Positions 1-8,618 of a stretch of 64,000 nt of DNA are shown piece by piece. A program made the translations under genes and the position numbers. Each line of letters starts with the position of its first letter. Position 1 is the first letter of the stretch. Origin of the DNA: Allomuricauda sp. (GTDB lineage: Bacteria; Bacteroidota; Bacteroidia; Flavobacteriales; Flavobacteriaceae); NCBI GenBank assembly GCA_017795045.1, contig CP051244.1, forward strand, positions 2,812,667 to 2,876,666. The letters run 5' to 3'. The notes below the pieces were generated by a model, which was not told the origin of the DNA, ran no database searches, and saw only the letters and a list, made by a program, of their open reading frames with translations.

Positions 1-1018
1 TGGCAAATCTATTTCCGAAACCTATTATTCCATTGGAGGAGGGTTTGTGGTCAAGGAAGAATTGACACACTCCAAAGAGAATAAGGAAACCTTCAAAACG
101 TTTCCGCATCCTGTAAAAACTGGTCAAGAATTACTGCAATACTGTCAGGAGCATCAAAAAGCCATTTCGGAAATCGTGTGGGAGAATGAACTTTCGTTGC
201 GCCCAGCCAATGAAATCGACAAAGGATTGCAACGCATTTGGGATACCATGCTCGAATGTATGTACACGGGTTGCCATACCGAAGGAAAGCTTCCGGGAGG
301 ACTCAATGTAAAACGCCGCGCTTTTGAAATCCATCAAAAGCTGAAGGGTAACGTGTCCTACTCTACCCCCCAGGAATGGTTGGAGAGCATACGGGATACC
401 GAAGTGAGGTTCCGGCAGATTATTAAATGGGTCAGTTGCTTTGCCCTGTCCGTAAACGAGGTCAATGCCTCTTTGGGTCGAGTGGTCACGGCACCTACCA
501 ATGGAAGTGCAGGGGTAATTCCGGCCGTTTTGATGTACTATATGGTGATTGAAAACCACGATGCCGACTTTGATGATGTACGACAGTTTTTATTGGTGGC
601 CAGTGAAGTGGGGAGCATTTTTAAAAAAGGGGCCACCATCTCAGCCGCCATGGGAGGCTGCCAAGCTGAAATTGGAGTATCCTCGGCCATGGCCGCTGCC
701 GGACTTACGGAGCTGATGGGCGGTACCCCCGAACAGGTATTGATAGCTGCCGAAATTGCCATGGAACACCATTTGGGACTCACCTGCGACCCCATTGGTG
801 GGCTCGTGCAGGTACCCTGTATAGAACGCAATGCCATGGGAGCCATAAAGGCCATCAATGCCGCGGAGCTGGCTCTTGACACCGACCCAAATGAGGTGAA
901 GGTTCCCTTGGATAAGGTGGTCAATACCATGTGGGAAACCGCCAAGGACATGAGTTCCAAATACAAGGAAACCTCAGAAGGCGGTCTGGCCGTAGGGGTC
1001 TTCCTTAGCGACTGTTAA
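1..1018 (+). CDS. sdaA: L-serine ammonia-lyase (iron-sulfur serine dehydratase), C-terminal part, cut by window edge
   Basis: Converts L-serine to pyruvate and ammonia in the cytoplasm. The reading frame is open from base 2 and begins with [15 protein letters not shown], a segment typical of the interior of SdaA, so the start lies outside the window and the GTG at 47 is not the start. About 338 residues are visible; single-chain SdaA proteins run to about 450-475. Cysteines expected to hold the 4Fe-4S cluster are seen in GGCQAEIG (near 658) and in the CDPIGG...VPC stretch (784-820). The protein ends in Cys, as in the Legionella enzyme, where the C-terminal cysteine folds back to the cluster. 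A decayed copy of this gene lies at 3714-4214. Confidence 0.95.
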   Translation, partial: GKSISETYYSIGGGFVVKEELTHSKENKETFKTFPHPVKTGQELLQYCQEHQKAISEIVWENELSLRPANEIDKGLQRIWDTMLECMYTGCHTEGKLPGGLNVKRRAFEIHQKLKGNVSYSTPQEWLESIRDTEVRFRQIIKWVSCFALSVNEVNASLGRVVTAPTNGSAGVIPAVLMYYMVIENHDADFDDVRQFLLVASEVGSIFKKGATISAAMGGCQAEIGVSSAMAAAGLTELMGGTPEQVLIAAEIAMEHHLGLTCDPIGGLVQVPCIERNAMGAIKAINAAELALDTDPNEVKVPLDKVVNTMWETAKDMSSKYKETSEGGLAVGVFLSDC

Positions 1019-1207
1019 ATGAGATCTCATCAAAAAAGACGGCTCTAGATACTGCTTTTTTCTTTCTTAATCGGTTAAATTTCATTAGTTTAGCGTAGAA
1101 CTATAGAGCAATTGGATTCTTTCATGTGACAGAGAGCTCGATTGATTACTTCCCCCATAGAGCCGGATGTTCCAAACATCGGTTGCCTAACACACAACAA
1201 CACTATC

Positions 1208-2938
1208 ATGAAAACAAAACTAAGCCTGGCCATTTTGGCACTAGCGGTGCTAATGGCCATTCACCTTACCACCGATGAATCCCAATCCATCGTGAACAAG
1301 GACAGACAAAAAGCATCATTCAGTTTTATTAAATGTACTCCTACCACTTATCTTTTGGATGTAGTGGATTCAACCCAACAAATTGCTCCCCTTTTTGAAA
1401 ACTTAGGTGATTTGAGCTACCCCATCACCACTAAAAGTGAAAAAGCCCAAACCTTTTTTAATCAAGGTCTGCGGCTCACCTATGCGTTTAACCATGCAGA
1501 GGCCCACAGGTCTTTTATGGAAGCATCCCGATTAGACCCCACTTCGGCCATGACATTTTGGGGTCAAGCCTATGCATTGGGACCAAACATCAACGACCCC
1601 TTACCCCCCGAAGACCGAAAAATAAAAACCAATGAGGCCATGGCAAAGGCCAAAAGCCTTATCTCCTCGGCCACTCCAAAAGAGCAGGCACTAATCCTAG
1701 CACTTACGGCAAGATATAGTGAAGATCTCACCAAAGATATTGCGGAATTGAATATGGCTTATATGAACGAAATGGCAAAAGTTTTGAAAAAATACCCCGA
1801 AGATGCTGAGGTGCAAGTACTTTATGCTGCTTCGGTGATGAACACAGTTCCTTGGAACTATTGGGATCAAGATGGGAATCCATCCCCCAACATTCCAGAA
1901 GCTAAGGCTGCTCTGGAAAAGGCAATGGAAATCAATCCCAATAACCCGGGGGCACACCACTACTATATTCACATGGTAGAATTACCCAAACCCGATTTAG
2001 GTGTGGCCAGTGCGGATAAATTAGGTAAACTTATGCCCGCAGCCGGACATATTGTACACATGCCCTCACATATCTACATTCGGGTTGGGCGTTATTTAGA
2101 TGCCGTAAAAGCAAATCAAGCTGCCATTTTAGCGGATGAGGATTACATCTCCCAGTGCTATTCGCAAGGACTCTACCCCTTGGGGTATTATCCGCACAAC
2201 ATCCATTTTTTATGGTCCGCAGCCAGCTTGTTGGGTGATAGTGATATTGCCATCGACGCCGCAAAGAAAACGGCTGAAAAGGTTCCCGTGGGCGAATTTA
2301 TCACCATGCCATTTCTCCAAGACTTTGCCTCCACTCCCATGCTGGCCTATACGCGTTTTGGCAAATGGAATGAAATCTTGACCATTCCTGCCCCCAATCC
2401 AGACATAAAGCACCTGAACCTCATCAGACACTATGCCCGGGGAATGGCATTTGTACGAAAAGGAAACAAAAAAGAAGCGCAAGAAGAGCTGGATGCGCTT
2501 GAATCCTTAAAAAATGATCCAGATTTGGAAACCCTGGTGGCCACACCACATAATCCGTCCGTTAATGCCGCGAACATTGCCTATGAAGTAGTTGCGGGAG
2601 AACTGGCCGCCTTGAACGGGGACATCAACGGTGCAATAGAGCACTTGAGCAAAGCCGTAGAATTTGAAGACGGGCTCACCTACACGGAACCCGCTGCTTG
2701 GCACATTCCCACAAGACAAAACTTGGGTGCAGTCTTGATGAATGCCAAAAAATACCAAGAGGCTGAAAAAATCTATCGGGAAGATTTAAGCGTGCTCAGG
2801 CAAAATGGCTGGTCGTTGATGGGACTATACAACAGCTTGAAGGCCCAAGGCAAAATGGAAGAGGCACAGGCCATAAAAGATGAGTTTGACAAGGCTTGGA
2901 AACACTCGGACATCTCCATAGAAACTTCGATTTTATAG
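1208..2938 (+). CDS. TPR-repeat exported protein
   Basis: A 576-residue protein beginning MKTKLSLAILALAVLMAIH, a signal peptide. An in-frame TTG at 1142 would add 22 residues in front of the signal, so the ATG at 1208 is preferred. Tetratricopeptide-type helices follow, including a segment with FNQGLRLTYAFNHAEAHRSF and GQAYALGPNIND that marks a TPR family common in Bacteroidota and proteobacteria. It probably sits in the periplasm or on a membrane as a protein-interaction scaffold. The stop codon touches the start of the SCO1-like gene at 2939, so the two are almost certainly cotranscribed. The exact function is not known. Confidence 0.85.
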   Translation: MKTKLSLAILALAVLMAIHLTTDESQSIVNKDRQKASFSFIKCTPTTYLLDVVDSTQQIAPLFENLGDLSYPITTKSEKAQTFFNQGLRLTYAFNHAEAHRSFMEASRLDPTSAMTFWGQAYALGPNINDPLPPEDRKIKTNEAMAKAKSLISSATPKEQALILALTARYSEDLTKDIAELNMAYMNEMAKVLKKYPEDAEVQVLYAASVMNTVPWNYWDQDGNPSPNIPEAKAALEKAMEINPNNPGAHHYYIHMVELPKPDLGVASADKLGKLMPAAGHIVHMPSHIYIRVGRYLDAVKANQAAILADEDYISQCYSQGLYPLGYYPHNIHFLWSAASLLGDSDIAIDAAKKTAEKVPVGEFITMPFLQDFASTPMLAYTRFGKWNEILTIPAPNPDIKHLNLIRHYARGMAFVRKGNKKEAQEELDALESLKNDPDLETLVATPHNPSVNAANIAYEVVAGELAALNGDINGAIEHLSKAVEFEDGLTYTEPAAWHIPTRQNLGAVLMNAKKYQEAEKIYREDLSVLRQNGWSLMGLYNSLKAQGKMEEAQAIKDEFDKAWKHSDISIETSIL

Positions 2939-3604
2939 ATGGGAAAACCTTCATCTTCAAAACGAAACGGCTCCAAAATACCAATGGTACTCATTGCCCT
3001 TGGTATTTTGGCAGTTGCTTATACGATTCACAAAAAAAAATCGGAATTGCCCGTTTTGGGACCAAAAGATTTCAATGTGGAGCTGGTAGACAACAGCTTA
3101 CAGAATAATGCAGCACCCCATAGGGTTGCCAATTTTGAATTGATCAATCAGAATGGAGAAATCATTACCCAAGAAGATTATGCCAACAAGATTTACGTTA
3201 CCGACTTCTTTTTTACAAGATGTCCCAGTATTTGTCCTATAATGACAAACCACATGGAACAGCTTCAGGAGGTTTTTCGGGATACCCCGGATGTAATGCT
3301 TTTATCCATTTCCGTAACCCCTGAAATGGACAGCGTCCCCATTTTAAAGGAATATGCCCTCAGAAATGGGGTTATGGATTACAAATGGAATATCACTACG
3401 GGCAACAAAGAGCATATTTACAACTTGGCCCGTAAAAGTTATTTTGCAGCTGTGGATTATGGAGATGGTGGGTTACAAGACTTTATCCATACTCCAAACT
3501 TTGTGCTTGTTGACAAAAAAAAGCAAATCCGTGGTGTATATGATGGCACCGACAAGGACGAAATCCATAAACTGATTGACGCCATAAAAACCTTGACCGA
3601 GTAA
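2939..3604 (+). CDS. SCO1/SenC family copper-binding thioredoxin-fold protein
   Basis: Membrane-anchored periplasmic protein of 221 residues. A transmembrane segment lies at about residues 15-31, followed by a thioredoxin-like SCO domain. The copper/redox motif CPSIC places cysteines at 95 and 99, and the conserved distal histidine is His184 in FIHTPNF. SCO proteins deliver copper to cytochrome c oxidase CuA or act as thiol reductants. No oxidase genes are in the window, so the target is unknown. The start abuts the stop of the TPR gene. Only 13 bases separate its stop from a pseudogene fragment. Confidence 0.92.
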   Translation: MGKPSSSKRNGSKIPMVLIALGILAVAYTIHKKKSELPVLGPKDFNVELVDNSLQNNAAPHRVANFELINQNGEIITQEDYANKIYVTDFFFTRCPSICPIMTNHMEQLQEVFRDTPDVMLLSISVTPEMDSVPILKEYALRNGVMDYKWNITTGNKEHIYNLARKSYFAAVDYGDGGLQDFIHTPNFVLVDKKKQIRGVYDGTDKDEIHKLIDAIKTLTE

Positions 3605-3617
3605 TCTTATCAATGCT

Positions 3618-3713
3618 TACTCTTCCATACAGCCAGTCTTGCCTTCTTGGTCCCTTCCATTGGTCTGGAGTGCCACATGATCGGCCGAAACACTTTTCAT
3701 GATGATAGAGTCT
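3618..3713 (-). pseudogene. Remnant of the SnoaL-like gene, internally deleted
   Basis: On the minus strand this piece begins at the 3' end of a second copy of the SnoaL-like gene at 4831-5313. The last codons, GCMEE plus stop, are conserved (TAA here, TGA in the intact gene). The copy then jumps from the equivalent of 4857 to that of 5103. The join falls at the hexamer CTTGCC, which occurs at 4852-4857 and 5098-5103 in the intact gene, so 246 bases were lost between short direct repeats. Homology continues to the equivalent of about 5180 and then changes abruptly to serine-dehydratase sequence. Confidence 0.85.
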
Positions 3714-4214
3714 TGCCTTTGAAATCTATCAAAAACTTAAAGGTGATGTGCCCTACTCTACCCCCCAGGAATGATTGGAGAGCACACGGGATACCGAAGT
3801 GAGGTTCCGGTAGATTCTAAATGGGTCAGTTGCTTTGCCCTGTCCGTAAACGAGGCACCTCATTGGGGAGAGCGGTCACTGCACCTACCAATGGCAGCGC
3901 AGGGTTAATTCCGGCCGTTTTAATGTACTATATGGTAATTGAAAACCACGATTCCGACTTTGATGATGTACGATAGTTTTCATTGGTGGCCAGCGAAGTG
4001 GGGAGCATTTTAAAAAAAGGGAGCACCATCTCAGCCGCCATGGGAGCCATAAAGGCCATCAATGCCGCGGAACTGGCCCTTGATACCGACCCTAGGTTCC
4101 TTTGGACAAAGTAGTGAACACCATGTGGGAAACCGCCAAAGACATGAGTTCCAAATACAAGGAAACCTCAGAAGGCGGTCTGGCCGTAGGGGTGTCTTCC
4201 CGAGTGATTGCTAA
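3714..4214 (+). pseudogene. Decayed copy of the L-serine dehydratase gene
   Basis: Matches bases about 320-1017 of the intact sdaA, with most bases identical by eye. It carries a TGA in place of Trp (AATGATTGG), a TAG in place of Gln (near 3813), another TAG near 3973 and several small indels. A 186-base block is missing. The intact gene has the decamer GCCATGGGAG at 647-656 and 833-842, and the copy keeps only one of them (near 4038), so the deletion fits slippage between direct repeats. The first third of the gene is absent. It cannot encode an enzyme. Confidence 0.92.
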
Positions 4215-4235
4215 AAACAGACAAATATTTTTTCG

Positions 4236-4265
4236 TTTGGTTCGTTTTAAGTGTGGATACATTTA
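4236..4265 (+). promoter_or_regulatory. Predicted promoter of the STM3941-like gene
   Basis: TTTG at 4236-4239, an 18-base spacer, and TACATTTA at 4258-4265 match the Bacteroidota consensus TTTG-N17..23-TAnnTTTG with one mismatch. It lies just after the pseudogene and puts transcription start at about 4269, eight bases before the ATG at 4277. Confidence 0.5.
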
Positions 4266-4276
4266 ATCACCTTACC

Positions 4277-4812
4277 ATGGAAAATATTGAAATATATACC
4301 AGTAAAAAAAATCCATTTTATTGCTATTGGGTTCTTTAATTTTTGTAGGCCTAGGAATCTGGTTTACATTAGAAGCCAATGATTTGGCAACCTCCATGAA
4401 CAGAAACCCAATTCTCCTGCAAGGTGTGGGTATTTTCGCCATACTTTTCTTTGGATTGGGGATATATGCAGGCATCAAACGCTTGGTTTCCTCCCAGCTC
4501 ATGCTGATCATTTCCCCCAAAGGGTTAAATGTCGATCCCAAAAAATCAATAACGGGGCTTATTGGATGGAACGAAATTCTTGGATTTGATGAAATCAGTA
4601 TCCACGGGACCAAAATTTTGATCATCAATGTAAAGAATCCGGACTCTTGGCTAGAAAAAGAAAAGAACCAACTTAGGAGACAGTTAATGAAATACAATAT
4701 AGAAAATTACAGCTCTCCATTTAATATTTCCTCAAATGGTCTAAATATTGACCACGCACAACTGAAAAATAAACTAACAACATATTGGGAGGCGTTCAAC
4801 GCCACGCACTAA
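4277..4812 (+). CDS. STM3941-like small membrane protein with a frameshift in a poly-A run
   Basis: From the ATG at 4277 the frame reads MENIEIYTSKK and then runs to a stop in 18 codons. From 4306 the next frame reads KKSILLLLGSLIFVGLGIW and continues open to 4812. One extra A in the run of eight A at 4304-4311 would join them into one protein of about 178 residues, with a short head, two transmembrane segments and a PH-like soluble C-terminal domain, as expected for the STM3941 family. As written the gene is frameshifted. It may be a real lesion, a slippage-corrected gene, or a sequencing error. A TTG at 4321 could give a 163-residue product without the head. Function is unknown. The gene ends 18 bases before the convergent SnoaL-like gene. 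Confidence 0.75.
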
Positions 4813-4830
4813 AACCTGTTAGCCCCGTAA

Positions 4831-5313
4831 TCACTCTTCCATACAACCAGCCTTGCCCCTGGTATCTATCAAGTAGATGATTTTCCAGTCACCATCAAAG
4901 TCCACAAGTTGGAAAGAATTTATACCACAATGGCTGAAGGTATCGTTCAACCAAAATTCATAGCCTACCCAAGCATTGGCCATGGTCCGGTCTACCTGAA
5001 TGGAAAATGAGGTCAGTTTTTCCTCGAATTTTATGCTGTCCGGAATACTGCAAATGGAGGTAAGGAATTTGGAAAACTCTTCATTGCGGAATCGGGTCTT
5101 GCCCTCTTGGTCCCTCCCAGTGGTCTGGAGCACCACATGATCGGCCGAAACACTTTTTATGATGGTCGAGTCCTGTTTGTGAAAGCCATCAAAAAAGGTT
5201 TCAATCACCTGTTTTATCTGTTGTTCCGAATCAACCTTTGGAGGGTTTGGACCTTGGGCCGTGACCGTAAGGCACATCATGCACAAAAATGCAAAACTTA
5301 ATACTGTTCTCAT
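4831..5313 (-). CDS. Exported SnoaL/NTF2-fold protein (DUF4440-like)
   Basis: A 160-residue protein with an N-terminal signal peptide (MRTVLSFAFLCMMCLTVTAQ) and a mature domain resembling the NTF2/SnoaL fold. Features include QQIKQVIETFFDGFHKQD at the start and SFQLVDFDGDWKIIYLIDTR at the end, the usual first helix and last strands of that fold. No catalytic residues can be assigned, and many such proteins bind small ligands or have no known activity. It is transcribed away from panB. A truncated copy lies at 3618-3713. Confidence 0.8.
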   Translation of the reverse strand: MRTVLSFAFLCMMCLTVTAQGPNPPKVDSEQQIKQVIETFFDGFHKQDSTIIKSVSADHVVLQTTGRDQEGKTRFRNEEFSKFLTSICSIPDSIKFEEKLTSFSIQVDRTMANAWVGYEFWLNDTFSHCGINSFQLVDFDGDWKIIYLIDTRGKAGCMEE

Positions 5314-5384
5314 GAGATGTAGTTTTTTGATTGAAGCCCAAATTAAACAAATCTGCTTACATTTAGCCCGTAAAAAAGAACCAA

Positions 5385-6203
5385 ATGTCTGTCGCCAAAA
5401 AAGAATACAAAAGAGTCACGGTAAAATCCTTGATCGAGATGAAGCAAAATGGGGAGAAAATTTCCATGCTTACCTCCTACGATTATTCCATGGCCAAAAT
5501 CGTTGATGCCGCCAATGTGGATGTCATCTTGGTGGGGGATTCCGCCAGTAATGTCATAGCCGGCCATGAGACCACCTTACCCATTACCTTGGACCAAATG
5601 ATCTACCATGCCAGTTCCGTGGTCCGTGCCGCAAAAAGGGCACTTGTAGTGGTGGACATCCCTTTTGGAAGCTACCAAAGCGATTCCAAGGAAGCCTTGC
5701 GTTCCGCCATCCGAATCATGAAGGAAAGTGGCGCCCATGCCATCAAGGTCGAAGGTGGGGCAGAAATCAAAGATTCTGTAAGCCGCATTCTGCAAGCCGG
5801 TATTCCCGTAATGGGGCATTTGGGACTTACCCCCCAATCCATCTATAAATTTGGCACCTATACCGTAAGGGCCAAAGAAGAGGAAGAGGCCGAAAAATTG
5901 AAACAAGACGCCAAAATGTTGGAAGAGTTGGGCTGTTTTGGTATTGTTCTGGAAAAAATTCCGGCAAGTTTGGCCAAAGAAGTGGCAGAAAGTGTTTCCA
6001 TACCAATTATTGGGATCGGTGCCGGAAACGGGGTCGATGGACAGGTCTTGGTGGTGCACGACCTTCTGGGCATGACCCATGAATTCCACCCTCGTTTCCT
6101 CAGAAGGTACATGAACCTATATGACGAAATGAGCAATGCCATTTCCCAATACGTGGATGATGTAAAGAGCAGGGACTTTCCCAATGAAGAGGAATCCTAC
6201 TAG
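5385..6203 (+). CDS. panB: 3-methyl-2-oxobutanoate hydroxymethyltransferase
   Basis: First step of pantothenate synthesis: transfers a hydroxymethyl group from 5,10-methylene-tetrahydrofolate to 2-oxoisovalerate, giving ketopantoate. The 272 residues match the family length. Magnesium ligands are seen as Asp52 in VGDSASN, Asp91 in VVDIPFG and Glu123 in KVEGG, and the C-terminal [15 protein letters not shown] segment is diagnostic. It is followed after 29 bases by an RluA-type synthase gene, probably in the same transcript. Two coenzyme A genes that use its product, coaBC and coaE, lie later in the window. Confidence 0.97.
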   Translation: MSVAKKEYKRVTVKSLIEMKQNGEKISMLTSYDYSMAKIVDAANVDVILVGDSASNVIAGHETTLPITLDQMIYHASSVVRAAKRALVVVDIPFGSYQSDSKEALRSAIRIMKESGAHAIKVEGGAEIKDSVSRILQAGIPVMGHLGLTPQSIYKFGTYTVRAKEEEEAEKLKQDAKMLEELGCFGIVLEKIPASLAKEVAESVSIPIIGIGAGNGVDGQVLVVHDLLGMTHEFHPRFLRRYMNLYDEMSNAISQYVDDVKSRDFPNEEESY

Positions 6204-6232
6204 GTCCAAACAAATCAATTACTTTCATTAAA

Positions 6233-6937
6233 TTGTCAGATTCCCTCCATTCCAATCCCTCCAACCTCCAAGTGCTCTATGAGGACAACCACCTTATTGT
6301 GGTCAACAAAAGGTCTGGAGATATTGTACAGGGTGACAAGACCGGCGATACACCCCTTAGCGATGTGGTCAAACAATACCTGAAGGAGAAGTACAACAAA
6401 CCGGGAAATGTGTACCTAGGTGTGGTCCATCGGTTGGACAGGCCCACAACCGGGATTGTGGTTTTTGCCAGAACCTCGAAGGCCCTACCTCGTTTGAACA
6501 AGCTTTTTTCCGAAGGAAACGCCCAAAAGACCTATTGGGCCGTGGTAAAAAATGCTCCAGAGAAAGAAAGTGAGACATTGACCCATTGGTTGGTTCGCAA
6601 TCCTAAACAGAACAAGTCTTATGCCCACACCAAAGAAGTCCCCAATAGTAAAAAGGCCATTTTGGAATACCGAATCCTAAAAAAATTGGATAGCTATTAT
6701 CTATTGGAGATTGATTTGAAAACAGGCAGACACCATCAAATCCGTGCCCAGCTGGCGGCCATAGGTTGTCATATCAAGGGGGATTTAAAATACGGAGCCG
6801 AACGAAGCAACAAGGATGGAAGCATCCATTTACACGCCCGTAGCTTGGAATTGGAACATCCCGTAAAAAAAGAGCCGCTCTCTTTTTTGGCCCCACCTCC
6901 CAACGATCCCGTCTGGAACGCCTGCCTTAACGGGTAA
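6233..6937 (+). CDS. RluA-family RNA pseudouridine synthase
   Basis: A 234-residue enzyme that isomerises uridine to pseudouridine in rRNA or tRNA. The motif GVVHRLDRPTTG carries the catalytic Asp69, and the later LKTGRHHQIRAQLA and GDLKYGA segments belong to the RluA fold. There is no N-terminal S4 domain, so it resembles the short RluA/TruC-like members. The target uridine cannot be told from the sequence. The start is a TTG at 6233, since no in-frame ATG lies nearby. The 3' end overlaps the convergent gene by 11 bases. Confidence 0.92.
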   Translation: MSDSLHSNPSNLQVLYEDNHLIVVNKRSGDIVQGDKTGDTPLSDVVKQYLKEKYNKPGNVYLGVVHRLDRPTTGIVVFARTSKALPRLNKLFSEGNAQKTYWAVVKNAPEKESETLTHWLVRNPKQNKSYAHTKEVPNSKKAILEYRILKKLDSYYLLEIDLKTGRHHQIRAQLAAIGCHIKGDLKYGAERSNKDGSIHLHARSLELEHPVKKEPLSFLAPPPNDPVWNACLNG

Positions 6938-8471
6938 GCGCAAGGGCCTTTTCGCGAATGATCTGGGAAACAGGCTTGTTCTGTAAGTGACTTTCCAACC
7001 AAGAGAGGATATCCAGATACAAAAACGCCCTTTTCTCATACGGATGGTTCTCGTATTTCTTGAGCTCATTGTACAGTTTTTGAAACTCATCCTTAAGCTC
7101 GTGTGGATAGATATCCCCAAGGTTTCTCAAGAACTTGATCATTTCCTTTTGAACGGCATGTAAGTCGTTCATTTTCAACAGGAATTTATATGTACTCTTC
7201 AGTTGAACTTCAAGGTGGTAATCCATTCCCGCTTCATAATGGGCCACCAAACTCAGTACCCTTGCAAAGCACATCAAATCCTCTCTCATCTTAAGGTTCT
7301 TATTGGAGATGATCTTTTTTAAGTAGGCAATGCAATTTTTGTTATCACCGTTACCGAAATACAAACAGGCTATCTTATAGTAAAGCAGCATGATATGATG
7401 CTCATCTATTCGTTCCCCGTGTTTTTTTATACCGTATTCAATCACATTGACCAGATACAACCCTTTATCAAAAGTACCTTCCAAAAAGTGAAGGTTCAAC
7501 TTATTGGAGTTGATGTACAAAAAGGCCAAAGAGGCAATATTATCATTCTGTGGAAAACTTGAGCTTTCTACTTGCACTTCCAAACGATCCAAGGTTTCCC
7601 TGAATTGGGAAGAATACTTCACAAAGAAAAGTGACTCCAAAAGGTAGTGGTTCCCTTTTAAGTAAAAAACAGGATTCAGCGCAATCATTTCCTGATGGTC
7701 ATAGAAAAGATCTACCCATTTGCTGGCATAACGGTAAGCCGATAGAAAATCCTGTATCAACAAACTGTACCACAGATAGGCCTTATACAGCCATAGCTTC
7801 TCCCTAAAACCCAGGCTCTCCAAGTTATAATCGGGCAAATGGCCCTCAAAGTAAGACTTCACCTTTTTCAGGTCCTCATCACTACGGACATACCCCACTT
7901 TGAGCATCATTCCGTAAAGCTGGAGGGACAGATTGGAAAGCTTGCTCGTCATTACATTTTGTGCGGAAAGCTCCTTGGCCTGTATTGCCAATTCATCGGC
8001 CCTATCCGGAATACTTCGGGTGATGTATTGCGTCTCTATGATCTTCTCAAATTCCACAATTTCGTAAGCCACATTCTTTTCTTCATTCTCAATGGCCACC
8101 GTCTTGGCCTTATCCAAAATCTTCAAGCTTTGCTTATACAGTCCCTTTTGATATAAAATGGTGGCAAAATCCAGTTGTTCCCTAATTTGGATCCGTATAT
8201 TCTGATTTACAGGGTTCAAACGAAGGCTTACCAAAATCTGTTTGTAGAGATGCGCCTTAAGATTGGATAGTTGCGCTTTTTTCACAATACCACTTTCCAA
8301 AATTTGACGCTCATCATAACGCCGCATTTTGTCCAACAAATTGAAAAGTGCCAAAAATTTGGCATCCGTGTTGACCCCCAAACGGCCCACGTACAGTTTA
8401 AATTGACGCTTTTCCGATTTGGACAACGATTTTACCAGCACAAACAAAGCATCCTTATGGGCATTTGTCAT
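6927..8471 (-). CDS. Uncharacterised helical-repeat cytoplasmic protein
   Basis: A 514-residue protein without signal peptide or membrane segment. It is almost entirely helical by composition, with Lys/Leu/Tyr-rich repeats of about 35-40 residues suggesting a TPR-like solenoid. It opens with MTNAHKDALFVLVKSLSKSEKRQFKLYV. I recognise it only as a type of long conserved protein seen in Flavobacteriaceae and cannot assign a function. It is convergent with the RluA gene (11-base overlap) and divergent from leuA, with about 120 bases between the starts. Confidence 0.8.
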   Translation of the reverse strand: MTNAHKDALFVLVKSLSKSEKRQFKLYVGRLGVNTDAKFLALFNLLDKMRRYDERQILESGIVKKAQLSNLKAHLYKQILVSLRLNPVNQNIRIQIREQLDFATILYQKGLYKQSLKILDKAKTVAIENEEKNVAYEIVEFEKIIETQYITRSIPDRADELAIQAKELSAQNVMTSKLSNLSLQLYGMMLKVGYVRSDEDLKKVKSYFEGHLPDYNLESLGFREKLWLYKAYLWYSLLIQDFLSAYRYASKWVDLFYDHQEMIALNPVFYLKGNHYLLESLFFVKYSSQFRETLDRLEVQVESSSFPQNDNIASLAFLYINSNKLNLHFLEGTFDKGLYLVNVIEYGIKKHGERIDEHHIMLLYYKIACLYFGNGDNKNCIAYLKKIISNKNLKMREDLMCFARVLSLVAHYEAGMDYHLEVQLKSTYKFLLKMNDLHAVQKEMIKFLRNLGDIYPHELKDEFQKLYNELKKYENHPYEKRAFLYLDILSWLESHLQNKPVSQIIREKALALTR

Positions 8472-8618
8472 CGTAAAAAATATAATTTAAACAATTGATT
8501 ATCAATTTATTAATTGACACCAAATCCAATTTAACGTTGTATAAGGTTTCGACCCTCCTTTTACCTTCTGGCCCTCCTTCTCTATTTTCGTATGAATTCG
8601 AACAACAGACAAAAGATA

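Noticed and set aside
1162..1182. A GATGTT-CCA-AACATC hairpin ahead of the TPR gene
   Set aside because: Only six pairs with a three-base loop, no T-run and no second copy; such stems are expected by chance in 64 kb.
8506..8560. A sigma-70-like TTGACA ... TATAAG pair upstream of leuA
   Set aside because: The spacing is 20 bases rather than 17, and this phylum uses a different consensus; a -7-like TATTTTCG closer to the gene is more in keeping.
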